In this document: one piece after another, positions 17,318 through 26,108 of the stretch
Position numbering within the stretch: position 1 is the first letter of the stretch
Layout: each line of letters begins with the position of its first letter
Assembly: GCF_000520955.1 (NCBI RefSeq)
Contig: NZ_JACC01000002.1
Span: 1 to 64,000 of the forward strand
DNA from: Aquimarina pacifica
Lineage (GTDB): Bacteria; Bacteroidota; Bacteroidia; Flavobacteriales; Flavobacteriaceae
Direction: 5' to 3'
DNA length: 64,000 nucleotides
The notes under the pieces: generated by a model
What the model was told of the DNA's origin: nothing
The model's database searches: none
Seen by the model: only the letters and a program-made list of their open reading frames with translations
Position numbers and translations under genes: made by a program

Positions 17318-17364
17318 GAAATCGTTTCGATGATTTATGATTACTTCATAATAACAACTAAAAA

Positions 17365-18009
17365 ATGATGATACCCAAACTACACTATATATCCCAAGGA
17401 AACTCTCCTAAAGAGCATATAGAAAATATCCAAAAGGCATGTACCTCTGGTGCTGAGTTAGTGCAATTACGTTTAAAAAATGTTTCAGAAAAAAAAGTTC
17501 TAAAAACCGCCAAAGAGGTTAAAGAGATTACTTCTCATTTTCAGACTCGGTTAATTATTAATGATTATTATAAAATTGCAAAAGAGATTAAAGCGGATGG
17601 TGTTCATTTAGGAAAAACCGACTCCTGCCCTACTATTGCCAGAAAACATTTATATCCCTGGCAAATAATTGGTGGAACCGCCAATACTTTAATAGACTGC
17701 CAAAAACTTATTAATCAAGAAGTTGATTACATCGGCTTAGGGCCTTTTCGACACACAATCACTAAGACTAATTTAAGTCCAATTTTAGGAATAAACGGGT
17801 ATGCAGAAATTATAGATGTACTAACAACTAAAACACCAATTATTGGTATTGGTGGTATAACTACTGAAGATGTTAAAGGTATACTAGAAACGGGTATTTC
17901 AGGAATTGCTGTATCAGGAGAAATTACTCGTAATTTTAATACTATTAGAACTTTTAACCAACTCTTAAAAGCATCCTCGACAGAAGAACAACGCTATACG
18001 TTTAAGTGA
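17365..18009 (+). CDS. thiE: Thiamine-phosphate synthase (ThiE/TenI family)
   Basis: The 214-residue TIM-barrel protein carries the ThiE signature residues: QLRLKN (34-39) for phosphate and pyrimidine binding, IINDY (64-68), DGVHLGKTD (78-86), GTANT (104-108), the DYIGLGPFRHTITKTN loop (121-136), and the final phosphate site IIGIGGI. ThiE joins hydroxymethylpyrimidine pyrophosphate and thiazole phosphate to give thiamine monophosphate. No other thiamine gene is nearby and no TPP riboswitch was seen, so it may be a second, stand-alone ThiE/TenI copy outside the main thi operon. That leaves TenI-like use possible. It lies 47 bp after the helicase-like gene on the same strand and may share its transcript. 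Confidence 0.8.
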   Translation: MMIPKLHYISQGNSPKEHIENIQKACTSGAELVQLRLKNVSEKKVLKTAKEVKEITSHFQTRLIINDYYKIAKEIKADGVHLGKTDSCPTIARKHLYPWQIIGGTANTLIDCQKLINQEVDYIGLGPFRHTITKTNLSPILGINGYAEIIDVLTTKTPIIGIGGITTEDVKGILETGISGIAVSGEITRNFNTIRTFNQLLKASSTEEQRYTFK

Positions 18010-18113
18010 TACCTTTTATGCATTTGTAAGCGTTACTCTATAATAGTTATACAAAAAAGGTATTTATAGCCCCCCATCAGCTCTCTGTATTCTCTAATAT
18101 AATAGTTAACGCA

Positions 18114-19424
18114 TTATATAACTGTGATACGTACTTTCTTCTTTTTTAATCGAGTATTATTTGTCTTTTTTATTAGGAATGAAGCTTTTTCTTTTGGTAC
18201 AGCTACAAAAGCACAATCTTGTTTTAATTCAATAATTCCTAGTTCATGTTTTTCTAATCCACCTTGTTTAAAAAACAAACCAGCAATATCTCCCTTAGAA
18301 ATTTTATCTTTTCTTCCTCCAGAGATAAATAATGTAGCCCATTCTGGGGTAATTTGAGTTGATTTGCTCTGTAATGTTACGATTTCAGAAGTCTCTATAA
18401 ATTCGGGCAAATATTCATCTGTCCATTGAAGTACATAAGCTGTTCCTTGTGCATTCATTCTTGCAGTTCTACCATTTCTATGAGTAAATTCTTCGGCTTT
18501 TAGTGGTAACTGAAAGTGGATTATATAATTCAACTCCGGAATATCTAAACCCCTTGCAGCCAAGTCTGTAGAAACAATAATTTGATGTGTCCCATTCCTG
18601 AATTTAATAAGGGCACGCTCTCTATCTCTTTGCTCCATTCCCCCATGAAAACAACCATGGGCAATTTCATTCTCTTTTAAAAAATCACTAACAAATTGAA
18701 TCGTATCTTTAAAATTACAGAATATAATTCCAGGTTTATTACCAATATGGTATAGTAAATCTAATAACGTTTGTAATTTATTTTTATCCTGAGAAAGAAC
18801 TTTTTTAACTTCTAAATTAGAAGTTTTTGTATCTAAGTAATTTATAACAAGTTCCTTTTCTAAACCCACAAAATCAGGGATCTCTATATCCTGAGTAGCC
18901 GAGGTCAAAATACGTTTTTCTAGATATGTAAGATTTGATAATATCTCACTCATTTCTTTCTCAAAACCAATTTCTAAGGATTTATCAAATTCATCCAACA
19001 CCAAGGTTTTTATCCCCTCTACCAAAAACGTTTCTCTTCTTAGGTGATCTGCCACACGACCAGGAGTACCAATAAGTATTGCTGGCGGATGCGTAAGTTC
19101 TATTTTATCTTTAGAAAAAGGCCTACCACCATATACTGTATTTACTTTATATCCAGTTGCCATTTGACGAACTACTTGCTCTATTTGAATAGCCAACTCG
19201 CGGGATGGTACTAAAATAAGTAATTGTATATGTTCACTTTCTGAACTTAGATGCTGTAAAGTTGGTAATAAAAAAGCTACCGTTTTACCCGTTCCCGTAG
19301 GAGATAGTAACACCGTATTTGCTACAGAAGATATAGCCAACATGGCTTCCTCCTGCATAGGGTTAAGCGCTTGGATATTTAATTTTGATAAAATCTCCTG
19401 TTGCGATTTAAGGTTATTTGCCAT
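18114..19424 (-). CDS. DEAD-box RNA helicase, DbpA-like
   Basis: The 436-residue helicase has both RecA domains: Q-motif NPMQEEAM, Walker A SPTGTGKT (about 41-48), motif Ia PSRELA, motif Ib TPGR, motif II DEFD (an accepted variant), motif III SAT, and motifs V and VI STDLAARGLDIPEL and HRNGRTAR. The last 75 residues (ATLFISGGRKDKISKGDIAG ... VAVPKEKA) match the DbpA RNA-binding domain, which in E. coli binds 23S rRNA hairpin 92. A role in large-subunit ribosome assembly is inferred. It is translated from the same transcript as the helicase gene upstream, with only 5 bp between stop and start. Confidence 0.88.
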   Translation of the reverse strand: MANNLKSQQEILSKLNIQALNPMQEEAMLAISSVANTVLLSPTGTGKTVAFLLPTLQHLSSESEHIQLLILVPSRELAIQIEQVVRQMATGYKVNTVYGGRPFSKDKIELTHPPAILIGTPGRVADHLRRETFLVEGIKTLVLDEFDKSLEIGFEKEMSEILSNLTYLEKRILTSATQDIEIPDFVGLEKELVINYLDTKTSNLEVKKVLSQDKNKLQTLLDLLYHIGNKPGIIFCNFKDTIQFVSDFLKENEIAHGCFHGGMEQRDRERALIKFRNGTHQIIVSTDLAARGLDIPELNYIIHFQLPLKAEEFTHRNGRTARMNAQGTAYVLQWTDEYLPEFIETSEIVTLQSKSTQITPEWATLFISGGRKDKISKGDIAGLFFKQGGLEKHELGIIELKQDCAFVAVPKEKASFLIKKTNNTRLKKKKVRITVI

Positions 19425-19429
19425 ACACG

Positions 19430-20761
19430 TTATTTCTTCTTCGAGGGTTCTGGTTTTGTTGATATAGATGTATTTTGGGCCACATAATTCGACAATAATT
19501 TCTCTATTAATTCATCTTTGGTCAAATGATGAAATATTGTTTTCACTTCTGTTTTAAAACGTTCGGATATATCTTTATTCGGCTTTGTTTTAAATATTTT
19601 TCTAGCCCACAATACACCTTTATTTTCCTCAATACTTTGAGCGTCTACTTTTTTTAATTCTTTAAAAACAATCCCCAATTCTTCTTCAAAATCTGGGATA
19701 TCTTCTAACTCTTCATCTTGAATGATCGTCAAAGACAATCCTTTTGCTCCTGCCCTTGCTGTGCGCCCACTTCTATGTACGTATGCATCATAAGTATCAG
19801 GCAAATGATAATGTACGACATACGAAATTTCTTTTACATCGATACCACGCGCAGCTAGGTCTGTCGCTACCAAAATTTCTATAGATCCGTCTCTAAACTG
19901 CCCCATAGTACGATCCCGAATACCTTGTGTATAACTACCATGTATTGCACCTGAAGAAAATTTATTGATAGCTAAGTTCTTGGATAGTTTATTAACTGCA
20001 GCTTTCGTTTTACAAAAAATAATACCTCTTTCTCCTTTTTTAGAATTCAAAAAATGAAGCAATACATCTAATTTTTCTATAGGCTTTACAACTACGTATT
20101 GATGATCTATACCTTGATGGCCTATAGTTGTCATATCTACTTCAATATGCACTACATGCTTAGACATATAGTTTTGAACCAATTGCTTGATTGTACCAGG
20201 CATGGTTGCTGTAAATAATAGCGTTCTTCTGGATTTAGGAAGTTCTTTTATAATACGATCCAAACCTTCTTTTAGCGCAGTCACCATTTCATCAGCTTCA
20301 TCAAGAATGAAATACGAAATATTTTTAATATTAATGGCTCCTCGTTTTATTAAATCAGCCAAACGCCCTGGAGTTGCAACGACAATATGTGTATCATTCG
20401 TTAAGCGTTCTATTTGAGGTTTTATAGGAGTTCCTCCGCATATACAAGCAATAGATATTTTAGGAATATTTGCAGAAAAAGACATCAAATTAGTATAAAT
20501 CTGTTGTCCTAACTCTCTTGTTGGTGCTAATATTACCGCCTGAATTTCAGTGTTTTCTGTATCAACTAATTGTAATAAGGGTAGTCCAAAAGCAGCAGTC
20601 TTACCAGTTCCTGTTTTTGCTAAGGCAACTACATCCTCTTTTTTATTTAATATTAGAGGTATTACTTTTTCTTGAATATCTGTAGGGACAGAAATATCTA
20701 GAGCTTTTAAGTTTTGCTGTAGTTCTTCATTAATTCCTAAAACAGAAAATTGCTTTGACAT
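19430..20761 (-). CDS. DEAD-box RNA helicase
   Basis: A complete DEAD-box protein: Q-motif PTDIQEKVIP, Walker A AKTGTGKTA, Ia PTREL, Ib TPGR, II DEAD, III TAT, V ATDLAARGIDV, VI HRSGRTARAG. A charged C-terminal tail of about 80 residues ends in a lysine-rich stretch (PEPSKKK), which probably helps RNA binding. I take the ATG at 20761 (MSKQFSV) as start; an in-frame TTG at 20779 adds only six residues and is less likely. It forms a two-gene operon with the DbpA-like helicase. General roles are ribosome assembly, mRNA turnover and cold adaptation; the exact one is unclear. Confidence 0.88.
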   Translation of the reverse strand: MSKQFSVLGINEELQQNLKALDISVPTDIQEKVIPLILNKKEDVVALAKTGTGKTAAFGLPLLQLVDTENTEIQAVILAPTRELGQQIYTNLMSFSANIPKISIACICGGTPIKPQIERLTNDTHIVVATPGRLADLIKRGAINIKNISYFILDEADEMVTALKEGLDRIIKELPKSRRTLLFTATMPGTIKQLVQNYMSKHVVHIEVDMTTIGHQGIDHQYVVVKPIEKLDVLLHFLNSKKGERGIIFCKTKAAVNKLSKNLAINKFSSGAIHGSYTQGIRDRTMGQFRDGSIEILVATDLAARGIDVKEISYVVHYHLPDTYDAYVHRSGRTARAGAKGLSLTIIQDEELEDIPDFEEELGIVFKELKKVDAQSIEENKGVLWARKIFKTKPNKDISERFKTEVKTIFHHLTKDELIEKLLSNYVAQNTSISTKPEPSKKK

Positions 20762-20909
20762 AAAAATATTTTTGGACAAAGATAACTACAGTTTTACTTG
20801 AAAGGATCCCATGACCCATATTAATTTTATTATCCGTTAATTCAGAAAAAAAGTTTTTATCGCAAGCCATGAAAGATTAAATCAAGCATTGGTTATATCA
20901 ATAGATCAT

Positions 20910-22082
20910 TTACCTAAAAGACTCAAATAAGTTAAATACATCATTTATATATAAATCAAAGGTTGTAAAATGATTCTCACCATCATAAATTACTCTGGAT
21001 ATAGTACCTCCATTAGCTTCTATAGCATCAAATGCACTGATTGAGTTCAACGGAATTACAAAATCATCAGCTGTACCATAATACAAGGTTATAGGATATT
21101 GTGGGGTCCAATCAAAAAGATTGTTATCTATAAAAGCCTCAGTAAACTCAGTATCACTTTCGTTAGAAAAATTGTTGATAAACGATGTTGTAAATAATTG
21201 AGAAGGATTTGTGTTTATTGCAGTTGCAGGGAATAGCATAGGATCACTTATTGAATTTAAAAGAGCTGCTTGATCGGCAATAACAATATCCTCCCAAGGT
21301 CTATTAATCTCATATATGCGATTATATGTATCCAATACCCAGATATAAAAAGACAAAAAAGACAAGTTTTCATCCCTATTAATTACATCTAAGGAAAAAG
21401 CCGTTTTATTGTAAGCTCCTGATGCTGGTGCACTCATGGTTACTACCCAATCCGAATTTTTCTCGATATACTTATGTAATGCCATGGTAGCTCCTCCTCC
21501 CTCAGAATAACCGGTTAAGAATAATTGATTAGAAATAGTAATATTCTTTTCTTCAAAAAACTCCTTAGCAGCAACAATCATATCATACGACGTGCTTGCT
21601 AATGTCGCTGCATGCTCATAGGGGTGTAACTGATCAGAAGATTCGCCATACCCTATATAATCGGGCATAATAACTGCGTATCCATTAGAGGCAATCATAG
21701 CTCCTTCTCGACTTGCTACAGATGTATTACTAAAAAAAGAAGGAGCTTGGCTGCTATTAGTAATAGTACCATGCTGATAGGATAAAAGAGGTATTTCCTC
21801 ATTAAGTTCAGGTACTAGAACAAGGCCTGAAACATTAATTAAGTCACCATCTACATTAACTGTTTTATATATTATTTTGTAAACATCTACTTCATTACTT
21901 GCGGTAGTATTTATTGCACCACCCGCTCTATTATTAATATCGTCAATACTTAATTCTGTAACTAATGTCGAAGAAACTAATGCACTAGTATCCGAAGGGT
22001 TTTCAGAATCATCTGTAGTATTTGTGCAACAAACTATAATATATAAAGTAAAGAAACCTAAGAATTTTAGAAAAATTTGCAT
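20910..22082 (-). CDS. Alpha/beta-hydrolase lipoprotein (secretory-lipase-like)
   Basis: The 390-residue protein starts with a hydrophobic segment ending IIVCC, a probable though imperfect lipobox. The fold is alpha/beta hydrolase: oxyanion region YQHGTIT, nucleophile Ser193 in GYSEGGG, acid Asp in GTADDFVIP (about 338-346) and His in GENHFTTF near residue 371. The GYSEGGGA elbow with the DYIGYGESSDQLHPY stretch (141-155) is typical of the secretory lipase/prolyl-aminopeptidase-like group found in marine Bacteroidota. It likely acts on esters at the cell surface or in the periplasm; substrate unknown. Apparently monocistronic. Confidence 0.8.
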   Translation of the reverse strand: MQIFLKFLGFFTLYIIVCCTNTTDDSENPSDTSALVSSTLVTELSIDDINNRAGGAINTTASNEVDVYKIIYKTVNVDGDLINVSGLVLVPELNEEIPLLSYQHGTITNSSQAPSFFSNTSVASREGAMIASNGYAVIMPDYIGYGESSDQLHPYEHAATLASTSYDMIVAAKEFFEEKNITISNQLFLTGYSEGGGATMALHKYIEKNSDWVVTMSAPASGAYNKTAFSLDVINRDENLSFLSFYIWVLDTYNRIYEINRPWEDIVIADQAALLNSISDPMLFPATAINTNPSQLFTTSFINNFSNESDTEFTEAFIDNNLFDWTPQYPITLYYGTADDFVIPLNSISAFDAIEANGGTISRVIYDGENHFTTFDLYINDVFNLFESFR

Positions 22083-22247
22083 GGCTACATTTTTTTAGTA
22101 ATTAGTTATTTTATTGAAGTCTTACATATCTATATTAATGAAGCTATTAATTTTTAGAATTATATACTCCATACCATACATATTCGATTTAAAATTTTCT
22201 TACATAACCTCACTACGCCAACAATAGACCTATAAAAACTAAACTAG

Positions 22248-23384
22248 TTACAAATCCCACCAATCTTGATATACTGTTGTGCTATCTTTTACGATAACGG
22301 GTTGACCTATTTTAGGAGCGATCATAGGCAAGTTGAGTTCATTTGACTTTTTTCGTACTCTAATAATAGGGTCTGTCCAACTATGTAGAGCTAACTTAAA
22401 ACCTGCCCAATGAATAGGCATTATTTTTTTGGCTTGTACATCAACACCAGCTTGTGCAGTTTCTTCTGGCATACAATGAATATCGGCCCATTTCTCATTA
22501 TACTGTCCACACTCCATTAACCCAATATCAAAAGGACCATATTTTGCACCTATTTCTGAAAAATGTTTTCCATAACCACCATCACCGCTGAAAAAGATAT
22601 TTTCGAACTGTGACTGAATAACCCATGAACTCCACAAAGTAGTTTGGTTTTTACCAATTTTTCTACCAGAAAAATGTTGCGCAGGAGTACAAACTAATTT
22701 TAGATCGTCGAACAATGTTTCTTGCCACCAATCTAGTTCTACAATTTGGTTCTTATCAATACCCCAAGCCTCTAAATGTATCCCAACACCGAGAGGGACA
22801 AAATAACGTTTTACTTTTTCCTTTAGTTTTATAATCGATTCATAATCTAAATGATCATAGTGATCGTGAGAAATAATTACTGCATCAATTTGTGGTAATT
22901 TATTGATTGTTAGTGGCATTTCTTTATTAAATCGATTCTCGCCTAACCATGGATGCGGTGCTGCCACTTTTCCAAACATAGGATCCAGTAATATATTTTT
23001 ATTTTCTATCTGTAATAAAAATGCCGAATGCCCATACCAGATCAATCTTGCATCTCCATTATAATCCGCAACTTTTGTAGAATCAACTTTCTGAACCTGC
23101 AAATCATCTTTTGGCCTGCCTTTGGGTACTTTAGTTGTAAAAAAGGTATAAGCTAAGCCCATCATTTCACTAAACCCCAAGTCCTTGGGAACATCTTGTT
23201 TATTAACGAACCTTCCCTCTTTATAATTCTCAGAAGTAGCATATTGTTGTAATGATTTTTCAGACATATCCCCTCCAAAACTTGGATAAAATTTGACAAA
23301 TAAGAAATATAAGACGATCAATACGACAATAAGAAGTACAAAGAATATTAACATTCGTTTCAAGGAGTTAAAAAGTAATTTCAC
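22248..23384 (-). CDS. Membrane-anchored metallo-beta-lactamase-fold hydrolase, NAPE-PLD/UlaG-like
   Basis: The 378-residue protein has one N-terminal transmembrane helix (about 11-31). It then has a metallo-beta-lactamase domain with HDHYDHLD (173-180), a further His in PAQHFSGR, Asp in FSGDGGYG, and a terminal His in MPIHWAGF. The segment ARLIWYGHSAFLLQIENKN (112-130) and the GR-x-G-x-N-x-T-L-W-x-S-W pattern after the PAQH motif are typical of the N-acylphosphatidylethanolamine phospholipase D/RomA-like subfamily. It therefore probably hydrolyses a phosphodiester, possibly of lipids, with two zinc or iron ions. The substrate is not proven. Stands alone on the minus strand. Confidence 0.82.
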   Translation of the reverse strand: MKLLFNSLKRMLIFFVLLIVVLIVLYFLFVKFYPSFGGDMSEKSLQQYATSENYKEGRFVNKQDVPKDLGFSEMMGLAYTFFTTKVPKGRPKDDLQVQKVDSTKVADYNGDARLIWYGHSAFLLQIENKNILLDPMFGKVAAPHPWLGENRFNKEMPLTINKLPQIDAVIISHDHYDHLDYESIIKLKEKVKRYFVPLGVGIHLEAWGIDKNQIVELDWWQETLFDDLKLVCTPAQHFSGRKIGKNQTTLWSSWVIQSQFENIFFSGDGGYGKHFSEIGAKYGPFDIGLMECGQYNEKWADIHCMPEETAQAGVDVQAKKIMPIHWAGFKLALHSWTDPIIRVRKKSNELNLPMIAPKIGQPVIVKDSTTVYQDWWDL

Positions 23385-23763
23385 AACTATAAATTATTAA
23401 TTTTAAATATCCATATTTTGAAAGACTATCTGGTTTTTTCTTTAATTTTTTAACAAAGTATTGACTTTAATCAAACCAAACACCCTACAATGAGTAGTGT
23501 GATTATTCGTTATATGTTATAATGCATTGTCAAATTTTGTATTCAAAACCTGAGTATAATATAAATCAATCACCTATCTATTATTGAAAATCGATAATGA
23601 AAAATATTATTTTTTACACATAATTTTCAAAATCGAATAAATGAACTAGTTTAAAATTGATCGAATTCTCAAATATTTGAAGAGATATTGATAAATATTT
23701 TTTGTAAATTTATTATGAAACCTTCTTATAATTTGACATAAACTTGATTTAAAAAACTCCCCA
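23385..23763. other. Divergent intergenic region (379 bp)
   Basis: AT-rich region between the NAPE-PLD-like gene and the beta-helix lipoprotein gene. It contains several AAATCGAT/AATCGAA-like motifs around 23580-23665 that could be regulator sites, but no gene. Confidence 0.45.
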
Positions 23764-25152
23764 ATGAAAAAAGCTTCATATTACATAGTATTTTCTGTAC
23801 TTATTATGATAACAGGATGTAGCACAGAAGATTCTGATTTTGATGGAAATACTTCGCAGTATGGCGCAGATGCCGAGGAATTGGATACAAATGGATTACC
23901 AAAATTACTTTTTGATGTTGCAGCTCCTTCTATAGCAAATAATTCCTCCTATACAATTGATCTAGAACAATGGGATATTCCTAATAATGGTACCGAAGCT
24001 CTCAAAACGACAACAAATCTGCAAGCAGCCATTGATTGGGCCCGCGATGAAGGCTATACACAGGTAACATTACCAGATGGAGAATATTTAGTGGGTCAAG
24101 ATTCTAGTGACATATATCATGGTGGTATTGATATTTACAGTAATACTGAGTTTATATTTAGTGAAGGTGCAGTGTTGTCTATAGAAACTAATAATAAATG
24201 GAATTACTGCATTCTACGTCTTAATGGTGAAAATATAATAATCAGAGATGGTACCATCAAAGGAGATCGAGACACGCATATTTTTACCCCCCGCGATAGT
24301 GATGGTAAAACAGCGCATGATGAAGGACATGGTATTTGTGTATGGGATACTAATCAGGCCCTAATAGAAAATATGGAGATTTATAATGTAACTGGGGATG
24401 GCTCTTTGATACTAGATTCTAACGATGTTACATTTACTAATAATACTATTTATAATAATAGACGTCAAGGTATTTCTATTGTGGGTGGTATTAGGGTTAA
24501 AATAACTAGTAATGAAATACATCATATCGAAGGAACACCTCCTCAATTTGGTGTTGATATCGAGGGACCTGGACGCGTCGATGAAGACATAGTAATTCAG
24601 GATAATTATTTTCATCATAATACAGGCGGAGATATTGTGAATACCAGTGGTGAAAATGTGTATATTCTTGATAACACAATGGAGCAAGGAGATGGTAACA
24701 CCTATGTAGATGGCCCGCTCGTTACTTGGCACACCACTCACAATATTATAGCCCGAAATACAATTAGTATGGATTCGGGATCTGTGAATGGACGATTAGG
24801 ATATATTCAATACTCAAATGGAGGTGACAAAGGACATAACCGTGCTACCTATGTCCACGATAATGTTTGTAACAATTGTGGTATGTATATGTATGATAGT
24901 TCTGATGCCGATGTACGTCGAAACAAGTTTTATGGGTACTTTTTATCATTTACAGAATTCGAAAATGCTATATTAATAGACAACCTTGTTACTTACTCCC
25001 CTGACCATCCTAACTTACGTTTTTGTTGGTCATATCGTTTTAATGATGTTACAGGGTTTGCTAGTGGTAATTACTTAGAAGACGCTCTAGAAGAGATCCC
25101 TCTATCAGAAACAACTCCTTACTCTCTACAATGTGTAATTGATGGTTGGTAG
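23764..25152 (+). CDS. Right-handed beta-helix lipoprotein
   Basis: The 462-residue protein has a signal with lipobox (MITGC, Cys19), so it is lipid anchored. An N-terminal motif (LQAAIDWARDEGYTQVTLPDGEYLVG, split here as LQAAIDWARDEGY and VTLPDGEYLVG, about 85-110) opens a pectate-lyase-3-like helix. About ten coils follow: FIFSEGAVLSIETNNKW, IIIRDGTIKGDRDTH, ALIENMEIYNVTGDGS, VTFTNNTIYNNRRQGISIVG, VKITSNEIHHIEG, and so on. The polar face repeats Asp and His (TAHDEGHGICVWD, GVDIEGPGR). Such proteins include polysaccharide lyases and mannuronan C5-epimerases; the exact activity cannot be assigned. An 11-bp inverted repeat follows downstream. Confidence 0.75.
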   Translation: MKKASYYIVFSVLIMITGCSTEDSDFDGNTSQYGADAEELDTNGLPKLLFDVAAPSIANNSSYTIDLEQWDIPNNGTEALKTTTNLQAAIDWARDEGYTQVTLPDGEYLVGQDSSDIYHGGIDIYSNTEFIFSEGAVLSIETNNKWNYCILRLNGENIIIRDGTIKGDRDTHIFTPRDSDGKTAHDEGHGICVWDTNQALIENMEIYNVTGDGSLILDSNDVTFTNNTIYNNRRQGISIVGGIRVKITSNEIHHIEGTPPQFGVDIEGPGRVDEDIVIQDNYFHHNTGGDIVNTSGENVYILDNTMEQGDGNTYVDGPLVTWHTTHNIIARNTISMDSGSVNGRLGYIQYSNGGDKGHNRATYVHDNVCNNCGMYMYDSSDADVRRNKFYGYFLSFTEFENAILIDNLVTYSPDHPNLRFCWSYRFNDVTGFASGNYLEDALEEIPLSETTPYSLQCVIDGW

Positions 25153-25255
25153 TAGATATTTCTAATTTTTGGTTAATCTTTATATTCGATTCTATTAAAC
25201 AGAGTCAAAAGGTAGTATCGAAAAAGAAGAATAGTGTGTATCTTATTTTTAAATA

Positions 25256-25292
25256 GGATTCTATAACGTATAATTATGGCATTATAGAATCC
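25256..25292. repeat. Inverted repeat between convergent genes
   Basis: Perfect 11-bp arms (GGATTCTATAA at 25256-25266 and its complement at 25282-25292) around a 15-nt loop. There is no T-run, so it is either a weak bidirectional transcription end or a repeated palindromic element. It lies between the beta-helix lipoprotein gene and the restriction enzyme gene. Confidence 0.6.
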
Positions 25293-25359
25293 CGATTCAT
25301 TTGTACTACACTTAATTATTCTGCCCAAGCACCGTAAAAACAATCAAAAAACTCATTAA

Positions 25360-26040
25360 TTACCTGTGAACAGATTCTGAAAGACCATTGGTCATTAGTT
25401 CTTCATCAAATTTGATAGTTTTCATGACCAAAATATCTGGTAAATTCATTTGCTGAGATTCATACATCATGGGCAATTTTAAGTTCCCTGATGTATTCGT
25501 AGTGATATTTGCTTGGGCTTTTTCCCATCTAGGCGGATGCAATTGTAGATTTCCACTCTTTATTTCACGTCGTTCTCTCTTTGTCGCCCACCCGATCATT
25601 ACATTTCTAAAATGCTCGTCTACGGCGGGTCTTACCACCCATACCCTACATCTCAAAATACTCCCTCCTCGTATCGTAGTATCCAAAAGAACAAAAAATA
25701 AGAATGGTGTGTTATCCATCATTTCTTTAATATCAGAAACTGTTTCTTTCCCACAATTAACGTTATTCCATCTTGGAGTATCGTCAGCGTCCACACAACT
25801 TGCTGATTTTACTTCTGAACCATCTTCTAAATCATCCCCTTTACCTCTTTGATTGTTTCCGCGTATCCCTGTTATTAAAGAAACTAAATGTTGAGAAAGG
25901 TATCCGAAATCTAATTGCGAAGTTTGCCTTGTTAGTGTGTTCCATGAACTTAGTTGTGTCCATTGAGGAAGAATGACTTCTTCGACAAATTTTTTGGTCA
26001 AAATTTCTCTATCATCTTTGTCTAAGTTTTTGAGCTCCAA
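25360..26040 (-). CDS. Type II restriction endonuclease, MamI-like
   Basis: The 226-residue protein has a PD-(D/E)XK nuclease core (GDDLEDGSEVKSAS, Asp73, Glu76, Lys78) in a setting (DTPRWNNVNCGKE, about 87-99) that I associate with the MamI family. The family assignment is from memory and should be treated as probable; MamI itself cleaves GATNNNNATC. The gene lies 68 bp downstream of a DNA N6-methylase on the same strand, the standard arrangement of a restriction-modification pair. It would cut unmodified invading DNA. It is intact with no frameshift. Confidence 0.75.
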   Translation of the reverse strand: MELKNLDKDDREILTKKFVEEVILPQWTQLSSWNTLTRQTSQLDFGYLSQHLVSLITGIRGNNQRGKGDDLEDGSEVKSASCVDADDTPRWNNVNCGKETVSDIKEMMDNTPFLFFVLLDTTIRGGSILRCRVWVVRPAVDEHFRNVMIGWATKRERREIKSGNLQLHPPRWEKAQANITTNTSGNLKLPMMYESQQMNLPDILVMKTIKFDEELMTNGLSESVHR

Positions 26041-26108
26041 ATTAATCAGGTTTTAATACATTACAATGTTTTATTTAAAAATAAGTAAAATAATTGGACC
26101 ACCGAGGC

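Noticed and set aside
17318-17364. TPP riboswitch before thiE
   Set aside because: The 47-bp gap is too short and lacks the conserved THI-box sequence.
25469-25852. 127-codon frame antisense to the restriction enzyme gene
   Set aside because: The opposite strand carries an intact nuclease with active-site motif; the antisense product has no sensible features.
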